Below, piece after piece: positions 1-9,151 of a stretch of DNA of 64,000 nt. A model generated the notes under the pieces. The model saw only the letters and a program-made list of their open reading frames with translations, made no database searches and was not told the origin of the DNA. The stretch is from the NCBI GenBank assembly GCA_016200005.1, contig JACQFP010000078.1, positions 62,001-126,000 on the forward strand, read 5' to 3'. This DNA is from Verrucomicrobiota bacterium (GTDB lineage Bacteria > Verrucomicrobiota > Verrucomicrobiia > Limisphaerales > PALSA-1396). Each line of letters begins with the position of its first letter. Within the stretch, counting starts at the first letter, position 1. The translations under genes and the position numbers were made by a program.

Positions 1-1
1 C

Positions 2-904
2 ATTTTCATGGAGAAACCGGTGGCTACGGACGCGCCCGGGGTCCGCCGTGTGCTCGCTGCCGCCGAGGAGTCCAAGAAGAAGAATCTGAAAGTCGGTGTC
101 GGCTTGCAGCGCCATCACCAGATTGGTTATCTGGAAACCTTGAAACGCCTCAACGACGGTGACATCGGCGACATCGTGGCGATGCGGTGTTATTGGAACG
201 GTAGCACGCCGTGGGTCCATCCGCGCGCTGAACTGGAAAAACAATACGGCCGTCCCTTGACCGAAATGGAATACCAGATGCGCAATTGGTATTACTTCGT
301 CTGGATTTGCGGCGATCACATCTGCGAACAGCACATCCACAACCTCGACGTGATCAACTGGGTCAAGAACAGTTATCCCATCAGGGCGCACGGCATGGGC
401 GGGGTTGAAACGCGCAAAGGCAAGGACTACGGCGAAATCTTTGACCATCACGCCGTGGAATTTGAATACGCCGACGGCTCGCGCTGTTTCAGCCAATGCC
501 GGCATCAACTCGGTTGTTGGAACGATGTTTCCGAACACGCCGTCGGCACCAAAGGCGCCGTTCACATGACTGATGGCCGATGGAACATCACCGGTTCAAA
601 GGCTTGGCGTTTCGATGGAAAACAGGAGCGCGAACGTTATCAACAAGAACACGACGATCTTTTCGATGCGATCCGAAACAACAAGCCTTACAACGAAGCG
701 GAAAACGGAGCCAAGAGCACCATGACCTCCATCCTCGGACGTATGGCGACTTACTCCGGCAAAGTGATTGATTGGGAGCGCGCCATTAACTCGGAGATCA
801 GCGTCATGCCGAAGGTTTTTGCCTGGGACGCGAATCCGCCGACCATGCCGAACGAGAGCGGTTGGTATGCCCACGCGGTGCCGGGTGCCACCGCCGTCGT
901 CTAG
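2..904 (+). CDS. Gfo/Idh/MocA family oxidoreductase (5' truncated by window)
   Basis: C-terminal part of an NAD(P)-dependent sugar or inositol dehydrogenase-like protein. The reading frame is already open at the window edge, and the first ATG (position 8) opens directly on the EKP motif that normally follows the N-terminal Rossmann domain in this family. The nucleotide-binding domain therefore lies off the window and position 8 is not the true start. The C-terminal alpha/beta domain follows, with the typical HIHNLDVINW segment near residue 110. Substrate unknown. The secreted, large-domain form is common in Verrucomicrobiota and Planctomycetota. Family call firm, substrate open. Confidence 0.85.
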   Translation: MFMEKPVATDAPGVRRVLAAAEESKKKNLKVGVGLQRHHQIGYLETLKRLNDGDIGDIVAMRCYWNGSTPWVHPRAELEKQYGRPLTEMEYQMRNWYYFVWICGDHICEQHIHNLDVINWVKNSYPIRAHGMGGVETRKGKDYGEIFDHHAVEFEYADGSRCFSQCRHQLGCWNDVSEHAVGTKGAVHMTDGRWNITGSKAWRFDGKQERERYQQEHDDLFDAIRNNKPYNEAENGAKSTMTSILGRMATYSGKVIDWERAINSEISVMPKVFAWDANPPTMPNESGWYAHAVPGATAVV

Positions 905-967
905 TCCGGGTCACGATTGAACAATGGAATGGCCGGCCAATTTGGTCGGCCATTTGTCTATACTCGA

Positions 968-2032
968 ATGAAAATCACCTGGCCCTTCAACTTCGCCACA
1001 TTCCTGCCGGGCCTGCTTTTCGTAAGCGGATGTTCCACTCCGGCAACCCATTCGCTGCAACGGTTCGAGTTCACTCAGCCACAGATGGGCAGCCTGTTCA
1101 GCATCACACTTTACGCGCCCGACAAAGTGACCGCCGACCAGGCCGCCAAAGCTGCGTTTGATCGCGTGGCGGAACTCAACCGCATCATGAGCGATTACGA
1201 CCCGCAAAGTGAACTGATGCAGTTGTGCCGCAAACCATCAGGCCTGCCGGTCCGCGTGAGCGATGACCTGTTTGACATTCTTCAGCAATCGCAAAAATTC
1301 TCACGCCTCTCCAATGGCGCGTTCGACGTGACTGTCGGGCCTTACGTTCGGGTCTGGCGCTCTGCGAGAAAACGGAAGGCTTTGCCTTCGCCGGAAACAA
1401 TCTCCGCCCTCACCGGTTCAATTGGTTACCAAAAAATCCGGCTTGATCCACACGCCAAGACGGTGACGTTGCTCGCGGCCGGTATGCAATTGGACCTCGG
1501 CGGCATTGCCAAAGGCTATGCGGCGGACAAAGCGCTCGCTGTTTTGCGCCATCACGGAATCACCCGCGCCATGGCCGCTGCCAGCGGTGACATTGCCGTT
1601 GGCGACCCTCCGCCGGGCCGCCAAGGATGGACCATAGGTATCGCTTCGATTGATTCATCTGCGAGCGGATTGACCCAAGCCGTTTTGCTGAAAAACGCCG
1701 CCGTATCCACCTCGGGCGACACGGAACAATTTGTCGAGATTGGCGGCGTCCGCTATTCACATATCGTTGATCCGGCCACAGGCCGGGGACTGACCGAGCG
1801 CATCGGCGTCACCATCATCGCGCGGAACGCCATGACCACCGACGCCCTGGCTACTGCGGTGAGCGTAATGGGTGCGGAGCGCGGGCTGAGGTTGATTGAT
1901 TCGCTCTCCGACGTGTCGGGATTGATTGTGACGCTTGATGACGACGGAAAACACTTTCTCGAATCACACCGGTTCAAACAGGTTCGCAAAGTTCACTTGC
2001 CGAAGGATACACCACGTCCGGCCTCGAAGTAA
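968..2032 (+). CDS. apbE: ApbE-family FAD:protein FMN transferase lipoprotein
   Basis: Likely attaches FMN covalently to a threonine of an extracytoplasmic flavoprotein, with Mg2+ as cofactor. I chose the ATG at 968 because it gives a clean lipoprotein signal (MKITWPFNF, hydrophobic core, lipobox VSGC near residue 23). The upstream TTG at 917 only adds polar residues. Family motifs are visible: SDYDPQSEL, LDLGGIAKGYAADKA, ASGDIAVG, the SHIVDPATGRG segment and TTDALATAVSVMG, whose Asp and Thr are the usual metal ligands. Length about 354 residues, normal for the family. No partner Rnf, Nqr or flavoreductase gene is visible beside it. A hairpin terminator follows. Confidence 0.9.
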   Translation: MKITWPFNFATFLPGLLFVSGCSTPATHSLQRFEFTQPQMGSLFSITLYAPDKVTADQAAKAAFDRVAELNRIMSDYDPQSELMQLCRKPSGLPVRVSDDLFDILQQSQKFSRLSNGAFDVTVGPYVRVWRSARKRKALPSPETISALTGSIGYQKIRLDPHAKTVTLLAAGMQLDLGGIAKGYAADKALAVLRHHGITRAMAAASGDIAVGDPPPGRQGWTIGIASIDSSASGLTQAVLLKNAAVSTSGDTEQFVEIGGVRYSHIVDPATGRGLTERIGVTIIARNAMTTDALATAVSVMGAERGLRLIDSLSDVSGLIVTLDDDGKHFLESHRFKQVRKVHLPKDTPRPASK

Positions 2033-2033
2033 T

Positions 2034-2068
2034 GTCGCCAAGTTGTCCTTTGGCGACTCTCAGTTTTT
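2034..2068 (+). terminator. Rho-independent-like terminator after apbE
   Basis: A perfect 8-bp stem (2034-2041 pairing with 2050-2057), an 8-nt loop, then TCTCAG and five T residues. It begins two bases after the apbE stop codon. Confidence 0.6.
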
Positions 2069-2292
2069 GCAGACGTCGCCGTGCGTGATGTGGGCGAACA
2101 AAAGTTGCCAGCGACGGTTGCGCCAAAATTACGCGGGCGCAAAAGTTTGGCCGGTCCCGACCTTGGTCTGGCGCCCGTTCACCGCCAACAAGAGTGTATG
2201 CAACCGATCATAAAAGTGCGGTGGACGAGCACTGAAGGCGCAGTTGCAAAGCAGTTTCGCATATACTGTCTGCCAGAATTAGTTTCCCAGTT

Positions 2293-2360
2293 GCCCCTCA
2301 GCTCTTCCCTCTCCCCATCCGATGGGCAGAGGGTGATCGAAGACCGGGTGAGGGGTCCGT
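2293..2360. repeat. Palindromic repeat, family C, copy 1
   Basis: Contains a CCCTCTCCCCATCCGATGGG core followed by an imperfect mirror (CAGAGGGTGA, GGGTGAGGGG). A near-identical copy lies at 24336-24385, upstream of the EEP-family gene. Confidence 0.65.
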
Positions 2361-2521
2361 GTGTTTCCATTCGGAAATTTATTTTGGCAACCGCGTTAAG
2401 GCAAAGGAGACTGTATCTTGCCGTTGATTTTCAACGTAGGCGCGTGTTGGTCCAGGCCCGACCCCGACCATTGGCTCCAGCTCTCGATCGGAAACTGGCA
2501 TCGTAGTCATAAGCTCACATT

Positions 2522-3841
2522 TCACACGTCACCAGCCTGGTTGGCCGGAAAGACCGAGGCCGGCGGGCGAACGCGGAAGTCCATTGTGACGATCCACGTG
2601 AGCATCAGTGCGAGCAACGTGAAGATTGTTTCATTGACGACACCGGCGCGCAGGGATCCGGGATGCAGCAACGCTTTAGCCCACGAGATCGGCACGGCCT
2701 TCCAGGTCAGCAGCAGGAACGACCACGCGCTCATGGAACGGGCGCCGCGCACGCGATGCACGATCAGGACACAGACCGCCACCGAACAGAGGAAGGCAAG
2801 CGTCCAGGCCACCATCGGCGTGCCGAACTGGTGTGCCGCCGAAAAATGCACGAGGTCCAAGGCGAACGCGATAAAGGTAATCGTGATGGCGATGTGCCAG
2901 GCGAACGAGGGCCAGCGAAGCGCGATCCAAAGCAGCACCGCGCCGAAGACCGAGTAGGTGATTCGAAACTGCAGCGTGGGAGCCAGCCCAAACAGACCAA
3001 CGGCGAGAACCGCCACCCAGGTAAACTGGTGCCATCCATTGTTGGCTGGCGGCGGCGGTTCTGGCGGCCAGCCGGCGCGCAATGAATCACGATGAACCCA
3101 GGCGCACAGGCCGAGCGCCGTTCCAAGGCAGAATCCAAACACCATCTCCATCACTTTCCACCAATCGTACCAAGGCGGGCCGATGGGGAAGTTGTGCCCA
3201 AGTGACATGATGGCGCCACCCGCGCCGAACCCGAGACCACCCATGCCGCCCCAGAGCGCGAACCGACCGGGAATCCGCCCCACGCCGCGCCACGTGAGCC
3301 AGGCCAGCCACAGAAGCGCGGCCAGCAGCAGCCCCGCCCACACTTCTTCCCTCGGTTTGTTGACGGGGTCGGAGAAGTAAATCAGCTTCGGTGCGTTGAT
3401 CTGCTTCCAGCCCGCGCACGTCCCGAGTGGCAGCAGCGTCAGGCCGATCGTGGCATCCCGGAGCGAAGGGCGTTTGTCGGCGAGCGCCAGGCCCAGAATG
3501 GCGCCGCCCAGCAATCCCCACACCGCCCCCTTCACGGAGAGACCGGCGAGTCCCCACCAGAAGGTTTCGAGGTTCAGGATGAATCCGACGGTCTGGCCGT
3601 AGGTCTCCTGTCCGCCGAATCCGATGCCAACCGCGCCCCAAGCGGCGATGAAGCCGCAACGAGAATCGTCGCGCTGCAACAAGAGGCAGATCGCCAGGGC
3701 GACCAGCGCCCCCGGAATCATCGCGCCGAACTCCCCGCCGCCGATAAAGCCGCGCAATCCCCAGCCGAGCGACATTGTCAGGGCCGGAAACAAAACGAAC
3801 ATTCGCAGGCCGGGCGCCGATTTCATAACGGGTGCGGCCAT
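2522..3841 (-). CDS. Multi-pass membrane protein of unknown function
   Basis: About 439 residues, almost entirely hydrophobic, with roughly ten predicted membrane segments separated by short loops. It is rich in Gly, Trp and Ala (for example SLGWGLRGFIGGGEFGAMIPG near the N-terminus). I do not recognise the family. The start at 3841 lies two bases after the stop of the upstream SDR gene and follows an AGG-containing stretch, so the two are probably co-transcribed. The longer upstream in-frame start (3883) would overlap the SDR gene. The position at the end of a sugar-catabolism block suggests a permease or sensor role, but that is inference only. Confidence 0.6.
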   Translation of the reverse strand: MAAPVMKSAPGLRMFVLFPALTMSLGWGLRGFIGGGEFGAMIPGALVALAICLLLQRDDSRCGFIAAWGAVGIGFGGQETYGQTVGFILNLETFWWGLAGLSVKGAVWGLLGGAILGLALADKRPSLRDATIGLTLLPLGTCAGWKQINAPKLIYFSDPVNKPREEVWAGLLLAALLWLAWLTWRGVGRIPGRFALWGGMGGLGFGAGGAIMSLGHNFPIGPPWYDWWKVMEMVFGFCLGTALGLCAWVHRDSLRAGWPPEPPPPANNGWHQFTWVAVLAVGLFGLAPTLQFRITYSVFGAVLLWIALRWPSFAWHIAITITFIAFALDLVHFSAAHQFGTPMVAWTLAFLCSVAVCVLIVHRVRGARSMSAWSFLLLTWKAVPISWAKALLHPGSLRAGVVNETIFTLLALMLTWIVTMDFRVRPPASVFPANQAGDV

Positions 3842-3843
3842 TT

Positions 3844-4614
3844 TTACCTGCGATACCCCAGCGCGGCGCCACCATCGGGACAAATCGCCTGGCCCGTCAG
3901 GAAGGCAGCTTCGTCCGACGCGAGGAAGGCGCAGACTTCGCCGATCTCCTCAATCGTCGCCATGCGGCCCAGCGGATGCCAACTGTCCACCTGCCGCAAC
4001 GCTGCTGCCGTGTCGGATTGTGTGCTGGCCCACTCCTGCATCAACGGCGTCATCACCCCGGCCGGACAGACGGCGTTGACGCGGACGCCCTCCGGCGCCA
4101 GGTCCAGCGCGAGCGCGCGGGTGAGGCCGATCTGACCCGCCTTGGTGGCGACGTAACCCGGCGCCGCAGCTTGTCCAATGAGACCCACTTCGCTTGAGAG
4201 GTTGATGATGCTGCCGCGGGTCTTGCGCAAATGCACCACCGCAAATTTGCAACCCATGAAGGTGCTGGTCAGGTTCAGGCGCACCAATCTCTCGAAATCT
4301 TCCACGCTGGTCTGGTCGATGGTCAGGGCTGGCGGATGCCAGCCGGCGTTGTTGACGAGACAATTCAGTTGGCCAAAGCGGTCCACCGCGAATAGCACCG
4401 CCGCCGCCAGGTCCGCCTCGTTCGTGACGTCGCAACGGATGAACTCGGCGGCGTGCCCGGCGGAAGTGAGTTGCGCCGCCGCCGCTTTCCCGCCCGGTTC
4501 GTCGCGGTCGGCGATGACGACTCTGGCGCCGTGCTGGGCAAACACTTTGGCGCAGCCGAAACCGATTCCCTTGGCGCCGCCGGTGATGAGCGCAACCTTG
4601 TCTTTGAGTTTCAT
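3844..4614 (-). CDS. SDR family NAD(P)-dependent oxidoreductase
   Basis: Classical short-chain dehydrogenase of 256 residues. It has the cofactor motif TGGAKGIG near residue 11, NNAG near 89, and the catalytic YVATK near 155 with an upstream Ser (NLSSEVG). The C-terminus ends GQAICPDGGAALGYRR, the usual SDR ending. It lies downstream of two glycosidase-like genes and 2 bp ahead of the membrane protein, so it probably oxidises a sugar or sugar lactone. The exact substrate cannot be read from sequence. Confidence 0.85.
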   Translation of the reverse strand: MKLKDKVALITGGAKGIGFGCAKVFAQHGARVVIADRDEPGGKAAAAQLTSAGHAAEFIRCDVTNEADLAAAVLFAVDRFGQLNCLVNNAGWHPPALTIDQTSVEDFERLVRLNLTSTFMGCKFAVVHLRKTRGSIINLSSEVGLIGQAAAPGYVATKAGQIGLTRALALDLAPEGVRVNAVCPAGVMTPLMQEWASTQSDTAAALRQVDSWHPLGRMATIEEIGEVCAFLASDEAAFLTGQAICPDGGAALGYRR

Positions 4615-4860
4615 CCGGCTTCGTTCAGTTGAATAAATTTTACCGCGCTTGTTCCGTAGAAGAACTCCCGTTCCGCCGGGTTCGGATCACGTTCGGGCGC
4701 TTTCTGAGAGTCGCGGTCAACCCACATGGTTCATCCCGTATAGAGCAGTCAGCCTCTCCAAGCACGCAAAAAGACGCGCAATGAAGAAGCTTCGATTCCA
4801 TTGGCTGCACCGAGCAACGTGCGGTCGGGATGCACGAAGGCGAAAAGAGGACGCCTCAAC

Positions 4861-6741
4861 TCATTTCACACGCGTTGAACCAGACGATGCACTTCCCTCG
4901 GCCGCGTCGTTGTAGCAACGGCCACTCCAGTCGAAGTGACAGTCGAACCGCGCGTTCGCGAGCGTGAGTTGGGTTGGCAGCTCGGCCGACGCACCGGTCT
5001 TCTGGTCCGGCGGCGTGGCGCCCGGACTTTTGGCCTCCAGAATCAGGACCCAATCGTGATCGTGGCCGGTGGGAGGTTCGCAACGCCACTGTCCGGTCTC
5101 ATCGGCGCGCACTTCTCCCAGCTCCTTCCGTTCGCCGGTTACAGGATCGAAATGCGCCGCCTTCCACGACGCACGCGTGCCGAGGTTGCGCACGAGGATT
5201 GGTTCGCTGCGCGGCACCCAGATGATGCGCACCCGGTCAGGGATGCCCGCCGCCTGCGGCACGTAGAGGTCCGCTTTGGACTGATTCGTGAACGCCGCCC
5301 ATTCGGGATGCGGTGTGAATTGGTGCCACGGATACTGCGCCAACAATTTCTTGCCGAGCGACACTTGCCGTGAGCCGGCCAGGTTCATCGCCTCTTCCCA
5401 GGTGATTTTGCCGTAACCCACGCCATCTTTTTTGCCGTTCGGCGAGGGACCATGCGGTTGGCCGGGACGATTGCATTGCCAGATGCCATTCGCGCCATAG
5501 GTGTGGCCGGCGGCACCGTTCAACATGCAGACCCAGAACATGGCGCGCGGCCATTGGGCGGGGATTTTGTCCATCAACATTTCATAACTCGCTTCGCCGT
5601 TGATGACCGGCATGACGGGTTTGTCCGCGTAAGACTCGCGGATGGTGCGCACCGTAGGAGCCACGGCTTCGCGCTGACCGTGCGGCGTCTGGAGCATGTC
5701 GATGTCGAGTAGCGAAAGGTCGTCGATGGCGTTGCGCGAGCTGAGCCGACCGATGCCGGTGGGATGAATCGTGATGAGGCGGTGAAAGGGATCAATCCCA
5801 CGGAGGTAGCGCGCGACCTCGGTCCAGCTTTTGACCTGCTGACGGTCATCGTAGGGAAAGCCCTTCCCCAGATAGTACGGCAGGTTTGCCTCGCCCGCCA
5901 CGCACCACACGACCGGTAACGCGCCGTAACGCGCGACGAGGTAGCGCCAGTGTTGCTTCGCTTTCTCGACGCCCATCCACGGAATGAAGTAGCCCCAGGC
6001 GCCGACGATGCAGGGCGTGACCCCTTGCTCCACCAGATACTGCAACCGTTGATCCGCCGCATCGAAATATTCGGGGCGGATGCTGGAGTAGTTCGTCTGC
6101 CAGGGGAAACCGGCTTCGTTCGCGCCGCGCGGGTCGAAGGGCGGCATGTCCGGGTAAAGGCCGGCGACAATTTGAATCAGATTGAAACCTTTTGCTTTCC
6201 GGTCCGCCGTTAGTTGTTTGAATTCGTCCGGCCAATGCAGCCGGTGGCAAAGCCCCATCCACCACGTGTCGCCCAGCCAGAAAAACGGCGTGCCGTCCGC
6301 CTGCTCCAGATATCGGCGGTTGGCTGACACCTGGAGCGGGCCGTGCGTGAACAGCGGGTTTTGTCCCTTGTAGCGTTTCACTTCCACCTTGCCGGCGACG
6401 CCGTGAAGTCCTTTGTCCTCGGTCACCGAACATGCCGTGCGGAAACGATGCGTTCCCGGAACCGGCGACGCGTAGCGCACCTTCCAGACATTTGTGCCCG
6501 CCCAAAACGCCGGCACGCGCAGTTCCCGTCCTTTCGGATCATGAAAGATGGCGTCGAGCGTCACCTCGCTGAACGGATCGGCATAGGTCCGGTTGGCGGT
6601 GAACGTCAACTCGACCATGACATTCGCCTCGGTCTTCAAGGCGATATCCTTCGCGGTCGCCACAAGGGCCAATGCGGTCCAAAGGCACAACGCCAGGACC
6701 GGTTTGCACCACAACATTGGGATTAGATTTTTTTTCTGCAT
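4861..6741 (-). CDS. Secreted DUF5060/DUF4038 glycoside hydrolase-like protein
   Basis: 626 residues with an N-terminal signal peptide (MQKKNLIPMLWCKPVLALCL, cleavage near ATAKD). A DUF5060-like beta domain (about 40-125) is followed by a DUF4038 apiosidase-type TIM barrel (about 145-460) and a C-terminal collagen-binding-like beta domain. The barrel carries FFWLGDTWWMG, VVWCVAGEAN (candidate acid/base Glu) and PVINGEASYE (candidate nucleophile Glu). Family members cleave side-chain sugars such as apiose from pectic polysaccharides. With a rhamnose symporter and mutarotase upstream, a pectin or rhamnogalacturonan side-chain substrate is plausible. The exact linkage is unknown. Confidence 0.8.
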   Translation of the reverse strand: MQKKNLIPMLWCKPVLALCLWTALALVATAKDIALKTEANVMVELTFTANRTYADPFSEVTLDAIFHDPKGRELRVPAFWAGTNVWKVRYASPVPGTHRFRTACSVTEDKGLHGVAGKVEVKRYKGQNPLFTHGPLQVSANRRYLEQADGTPFFWLGDTWWMGLCHRLHWPDEFKQLTADRKAKGFNLIQIVAGLYPDMPPFDPRGANEAGFPWQTNYSSIRPEYFDAADQRLQYLVEQGVTPCIVGAWGYFIPWMGVEKAKQHWRYLVARYGALPVVWCVAGEANLPYYLGKGFPYDDRQQVKSWTEVARYLRGIDPFHRLITIHPTGIGRLSSRNAIDDLSLLDIDMLQTPHGQREAVAPTVRTIRESYADKPVMPVINGEASYEMLMDKIPAQWPRAMFWVCMLNGAAGHTYGANGIWQCNRPGQPHGPSPNGKKDGVGYGKITWEEAMNLAGSRQVSLGKKLLAQYPWHQFTPHPEWAAFTNQSKADLYVPQAAGIPDRVRIIWVPRSEPILVRNLGTRASWKAAHFDPVTGERKELGEVRADETGQWRCEPPTGHDHDWVLILEAKSPGATPPDQKTGASAELPTQLTLANARFDCHFDWSGRCYNDAAEGSASSGSTRVK

Positions 6742-6867
6742 GGCAATGATTGATTTAACTCCTTTGATTGAACTTCAGCAACTATTTGAATTCACCAGAT
6801 CCAAGGTCAATCGCTTGCGCCGCGATATTGTCTCGCTGCTTGGGTGGTTCACGGCGCAACGCGATCC

Positions 6868-8793
6868 TCATTGCAGCGGGCGATAAAGGCGCGCCCGGAA
6901 TGGCTGCTCGCGCAACAGCACCGCCTGCAAAAAGCGGAAGCTGTCGGCCAGGTAACCCTCGTAGCCCGCCGGCTTGCCATCCCAAGTGGTCCAGTCAATT
7001 CCCTTGGGATAGCTGTCCGTCACGCCGTTTTGAAATCCGCCTTGCGCCTGCCGCCCCAGCATCGCGCGCAAGACTTTGTCGGCCTCGGCGCCCTCACCGA
7101 CCACGTAGTGCGCCGCTAGAAAATGCAACACCTGCCCCGCCGTGATGCCGCCGTTCATGTAATAGCCAAACGTATCGGTCCCGTCCTCGCGCTTGGGTAA
7201 ACCCAGCGCGTCCGGCAACAGATAATCTCCGCGCCGCACCGGCACCAGCATTGGCGGCACGCCCAGATCGAAGCGGGTGAACCCCACCGCCTCAATTTTC
7301 CTCCGCAGTCGCGCGAGTATTTCCCGGCCTTGCGCCGGCTCGACGAGTCCGTATTCGATGGCCAGTCCATTGATGATCGGCGAGGCGTAATCATGCAGTT
7401 CGCCGTCCTCGCTTTTCCACCACGCGAGCCAGCCGGTCTGCGGATTGAAGAGTGTTTTGAAGTAAGCGGCCTTGAGGCGGTCGGCGAGTTGCGTGTAGCG
7501 GGTCTGCTGCGCGCGCCGATTGAGTTTCGATTCCAGATCGGCCAGGCACCGCCACGCCCGGTAGATGAGCGCGTTGCTGTAACTGTCCTTGTGGCCGCAA
7601 TTCAGAGCGTCCCACCAGGCACAGGAACGCCCCGACCCCTTCTTCGCGTTCAGCGTGCCGTAGTTGCCGCTCTGGATCGCCTCGACGAGGCCGTCGCCAT
7701 CCACGTCGCGCCCGGCGAGATAATCGGCAATGAACTCAAGCCGCTCAATGCCCCGTCTCAGCCAGGCCTTGTCCCCGGTGGCTTCCACATAATCCCACGC
7801 GGCGATCAACGGGCCGGAGTTGGCGTCGAGAAAGTTTGCTTTGTCCCAGTAGCAAATCACTTCGCCATTCGGGAGCACCTTCTGATCGAGCCACCAATCC
7901 AGCGTGCGACGGACCAGCGTCATGGCCGAGATGTCCGGCGCGAGTTCCGGCACCCAATACGCCTGGTCGGCATAGAACCACAGCGAGCAACTCGCCGGGT
8001 CGCTGATGACGTTATTGGCCAACATGCCGGCCGGGGCGCTGGCGGGCTTGCCCTGCTCTCCCCACTGCGCAGTCGGTTGAAATGCATTAAACCAACCGCG
8101 GCGCGCCGCCAGCCAAAACGATTTGTCCTTCATGCCTCGCGGTGCGGCCAGACGGACCGGTGTCAGCGACAAGGCGCAAGATTGGCCGGCGCGAAGGGGC
8201 GGCAAAACCAGCGCCAGATCAACCGTGTGCTTCGCGCGGCTTCCCTCAAGCCGCGCTTTCACGCCGTGGCTGCCTTTGCCCGCCAGCAGCATCTGGCCGA
8301 AGTCCGGCGCGCTGAGGATGGCAGGCAGATGAATGTTTCCATCCGCGTCCCACGAGGAGGGCAGCAGCGTCGTCGCCGCCACGCGCGGATCAAATGGGAA
8401 TTCCAACTCGACCTCTTCCACCGGACTCAACCCCGCGCCTCGGGCGACGAACGTCATCGTCAGTTGACCCGCGCCCGGACGAACGCGCCACTCCAACTCG
8501 GCATCCGGCGCGAGGCCCAGGCGATAGCGTGTCTCCGTTTTGTCCACCTTCTCGACCTTGGTCTCGAAAGTTTCACCGCCACTCCATTGTCCATTTACCT
8601 TAACCCGCAGTCCAATGGCGGTTCCTGTTCGCAACAGATTCACTCTGGCACGATCTCCACCCTCCGTGTCCCAGCTCAACACCGGGAGGCGAGCGCGGGC
8701 GGGATCGGCTTCGAGGCGAAGGACGGCGTTCGCATCCGCGGCCAGCACGCGCGGTGACAATCCCAGCAGGATTATTGCACAGCGGCACGCCAT
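6868..8793 (-). CDS. Secreted (alpha/alpha)6-barrel glycosidase-like protein
   Basis: About 641 residues from the ATG at 8793, which gives a short signal peptide (MACRCAIILLGLSPRVLAAD). Longer frames up to 8895 overlap the mutarotase gene and are less likely. An N-terminal beta-rich domain (about 25-280) precedes a helical-barrel domain with FYADQAYWVPELAPDI, GEVICYWDKANFLDANSGP and DTFGYYMNGGITAGQVL. This resembles amylo-alpha-1,6-glucosidase, trehalase or GH63-type catalytic domains. The C-terminal EGYLADSFRFLQAVLL matches such barrels. It is probably co-transcribed with the DUF4038 gene 126 bp downstream. Substrate unknown, perhaps a rhamnosylated oligosaccharide. Confidence 0.7.
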   Translation of the reverse strand: MACRCAIILLGLSPRVLAADANAVLRLEADPARARLPVLSWDTEGGDRARVNLLRTGTAIGLRVKVNGQWSGGETFETKVEKVDKTETRYRLGLAPDAELEWRVRPGAGQLTMTFVARGAGLSPVEEVELEFPFDPRVAATTLLPSSWDADGNIHLPAILSAPDFGQMLLAGKGSHGVKARLEGSRAKHTVDLALVLPPLRAGQSCALSLTPVRLAAPRGMKDKSFWLAARRGWFNAFQPTAQWGEQGKPASAPAGMLANNVISDPASCSLWFYADQAYWVPELAPDISAMTLVRRTLDWWLDQKVLPNGEVICYWDKANFLDANSGPLIAAWDYVEATGDKAWLRRGIERLEFIADYLAGRDVDGDGLVEAIQSGNYGTLNAKKGSGRSCAWWDALNCGHKDSYSNALIYRAWRCLADLESKLNRRAQQTRYTQLADRLKAAYFKTLFNPQTGWLAWWKSEDGELHDYASPIINGLAIEYGLVEPAQGREILARLRRKIEAVGFTRFDLGVPPMLVPVRRGDYLLPDALGLPKREDGTDTFGYYMNGGITAGQVLHFLAAHYVVGEGAEADKVLRAMLGRQAQGGFQNGVTDSYPKGIDWTTWDGKPAGYEGYLADSFRFLQAVLLREQPFRARLYRPLQ

Positions 8794-8830
8794 TTGGATC
8801 AGGGAGAGACGATTCACAAGAATTTTGAGC

Positions 8831-9145
8831 TTATTTGAATTCACCAAAACCGAACGCTTTCGGGAGAACGGTGAAAGCAATGCCGCCTTGCGCATCAGTT
8901 TCGAGGAACTCCGTCATGCGCGCGTCCCAGCGCGCGAGCATCGGGTCCTGCCGGCTGCGCTGCCAGTGGTCCTCGCTCGGCGCGGCGGCGAAGAGGAACA
9001 GCCGGTCGCCGTCGCGGTAGATGGCCATACTCACCTGGTTCGCGCGCATGCCCGCCGCCAGTTCGGGCCACAGTTGATCGTGCGCAAATTTGTATTGCTC
9101 GTGAGCGCCCGGGCGCAGTTTCATCGCAAGACCAAGCGTAAACAT
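8831..9145 (-). CDS. rhaM: L-rhamnose mutarotase family protein
   Basis: A 104-residue dimeric alpha/beta-barrel protein of the RhaM (DUF718) family, which interconverts alpha and beta anomers of L-rhamnose or related sugars. The diagnostic N-terminal pattern is visible: MKLRPGAHEQYKFAHDQLWPEL, with the conserved His near residue 21 and WPEL following. DPMLARWDARMTEF replaces the usual RWW-M region. The gene starts 6 bp after the TIM-barrel isomerase gene. It supports rhamnose as the substrate of the whole cluster, with fucose or another 6-deoxy sugar as the alternative. Confidence 0.8.
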   Translation of the reverse strand: MFTLGLAMKLRPGAHEQYKFAHDQLWPELAAGMRANQVSMAIYRDGDRLFLFAAAPSEDHWQRSRQDPMLARWDARMTEFLETDAQGGIAFTVLPKAFGFGEFK

Positions 9146-9151
9146 AAATAC

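Larger units (their letters stand above)
2033..2521. other. Gene-free stretch with one palindromic repeat
   Basis: 489 bases between the apbE and membrane-protein stop codons. It holds the terminator and a CTCTCCCC...GGGTGAGGGG-type repeat at about 2293-2360. The open frames here (for example 2081-2506) run through the repeat and have no protein-like composition. Confidence 0.6.

Noticed and set aside
2081-2506. 141-codon plus-strand frame after apbE
   Set aside because: It crosses repeat C and has no coding character or start signal.
7330-8757. 475-codon plus-strand frame
   Set aside because: It lies opposite the secreted helical-barrel protein, whose signal peptide and domains are clear. 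The plus-strand product has no recognisable feature.
6784-8846. Shared 15-mer TATTTGAATTCACCA near 6784 and 8832, as a possible operator or duplication
   Set aside because: One copy is simply the 3' end of rhaM, the similarity does not extend further, and one such match is expected by chance in 64 kb.
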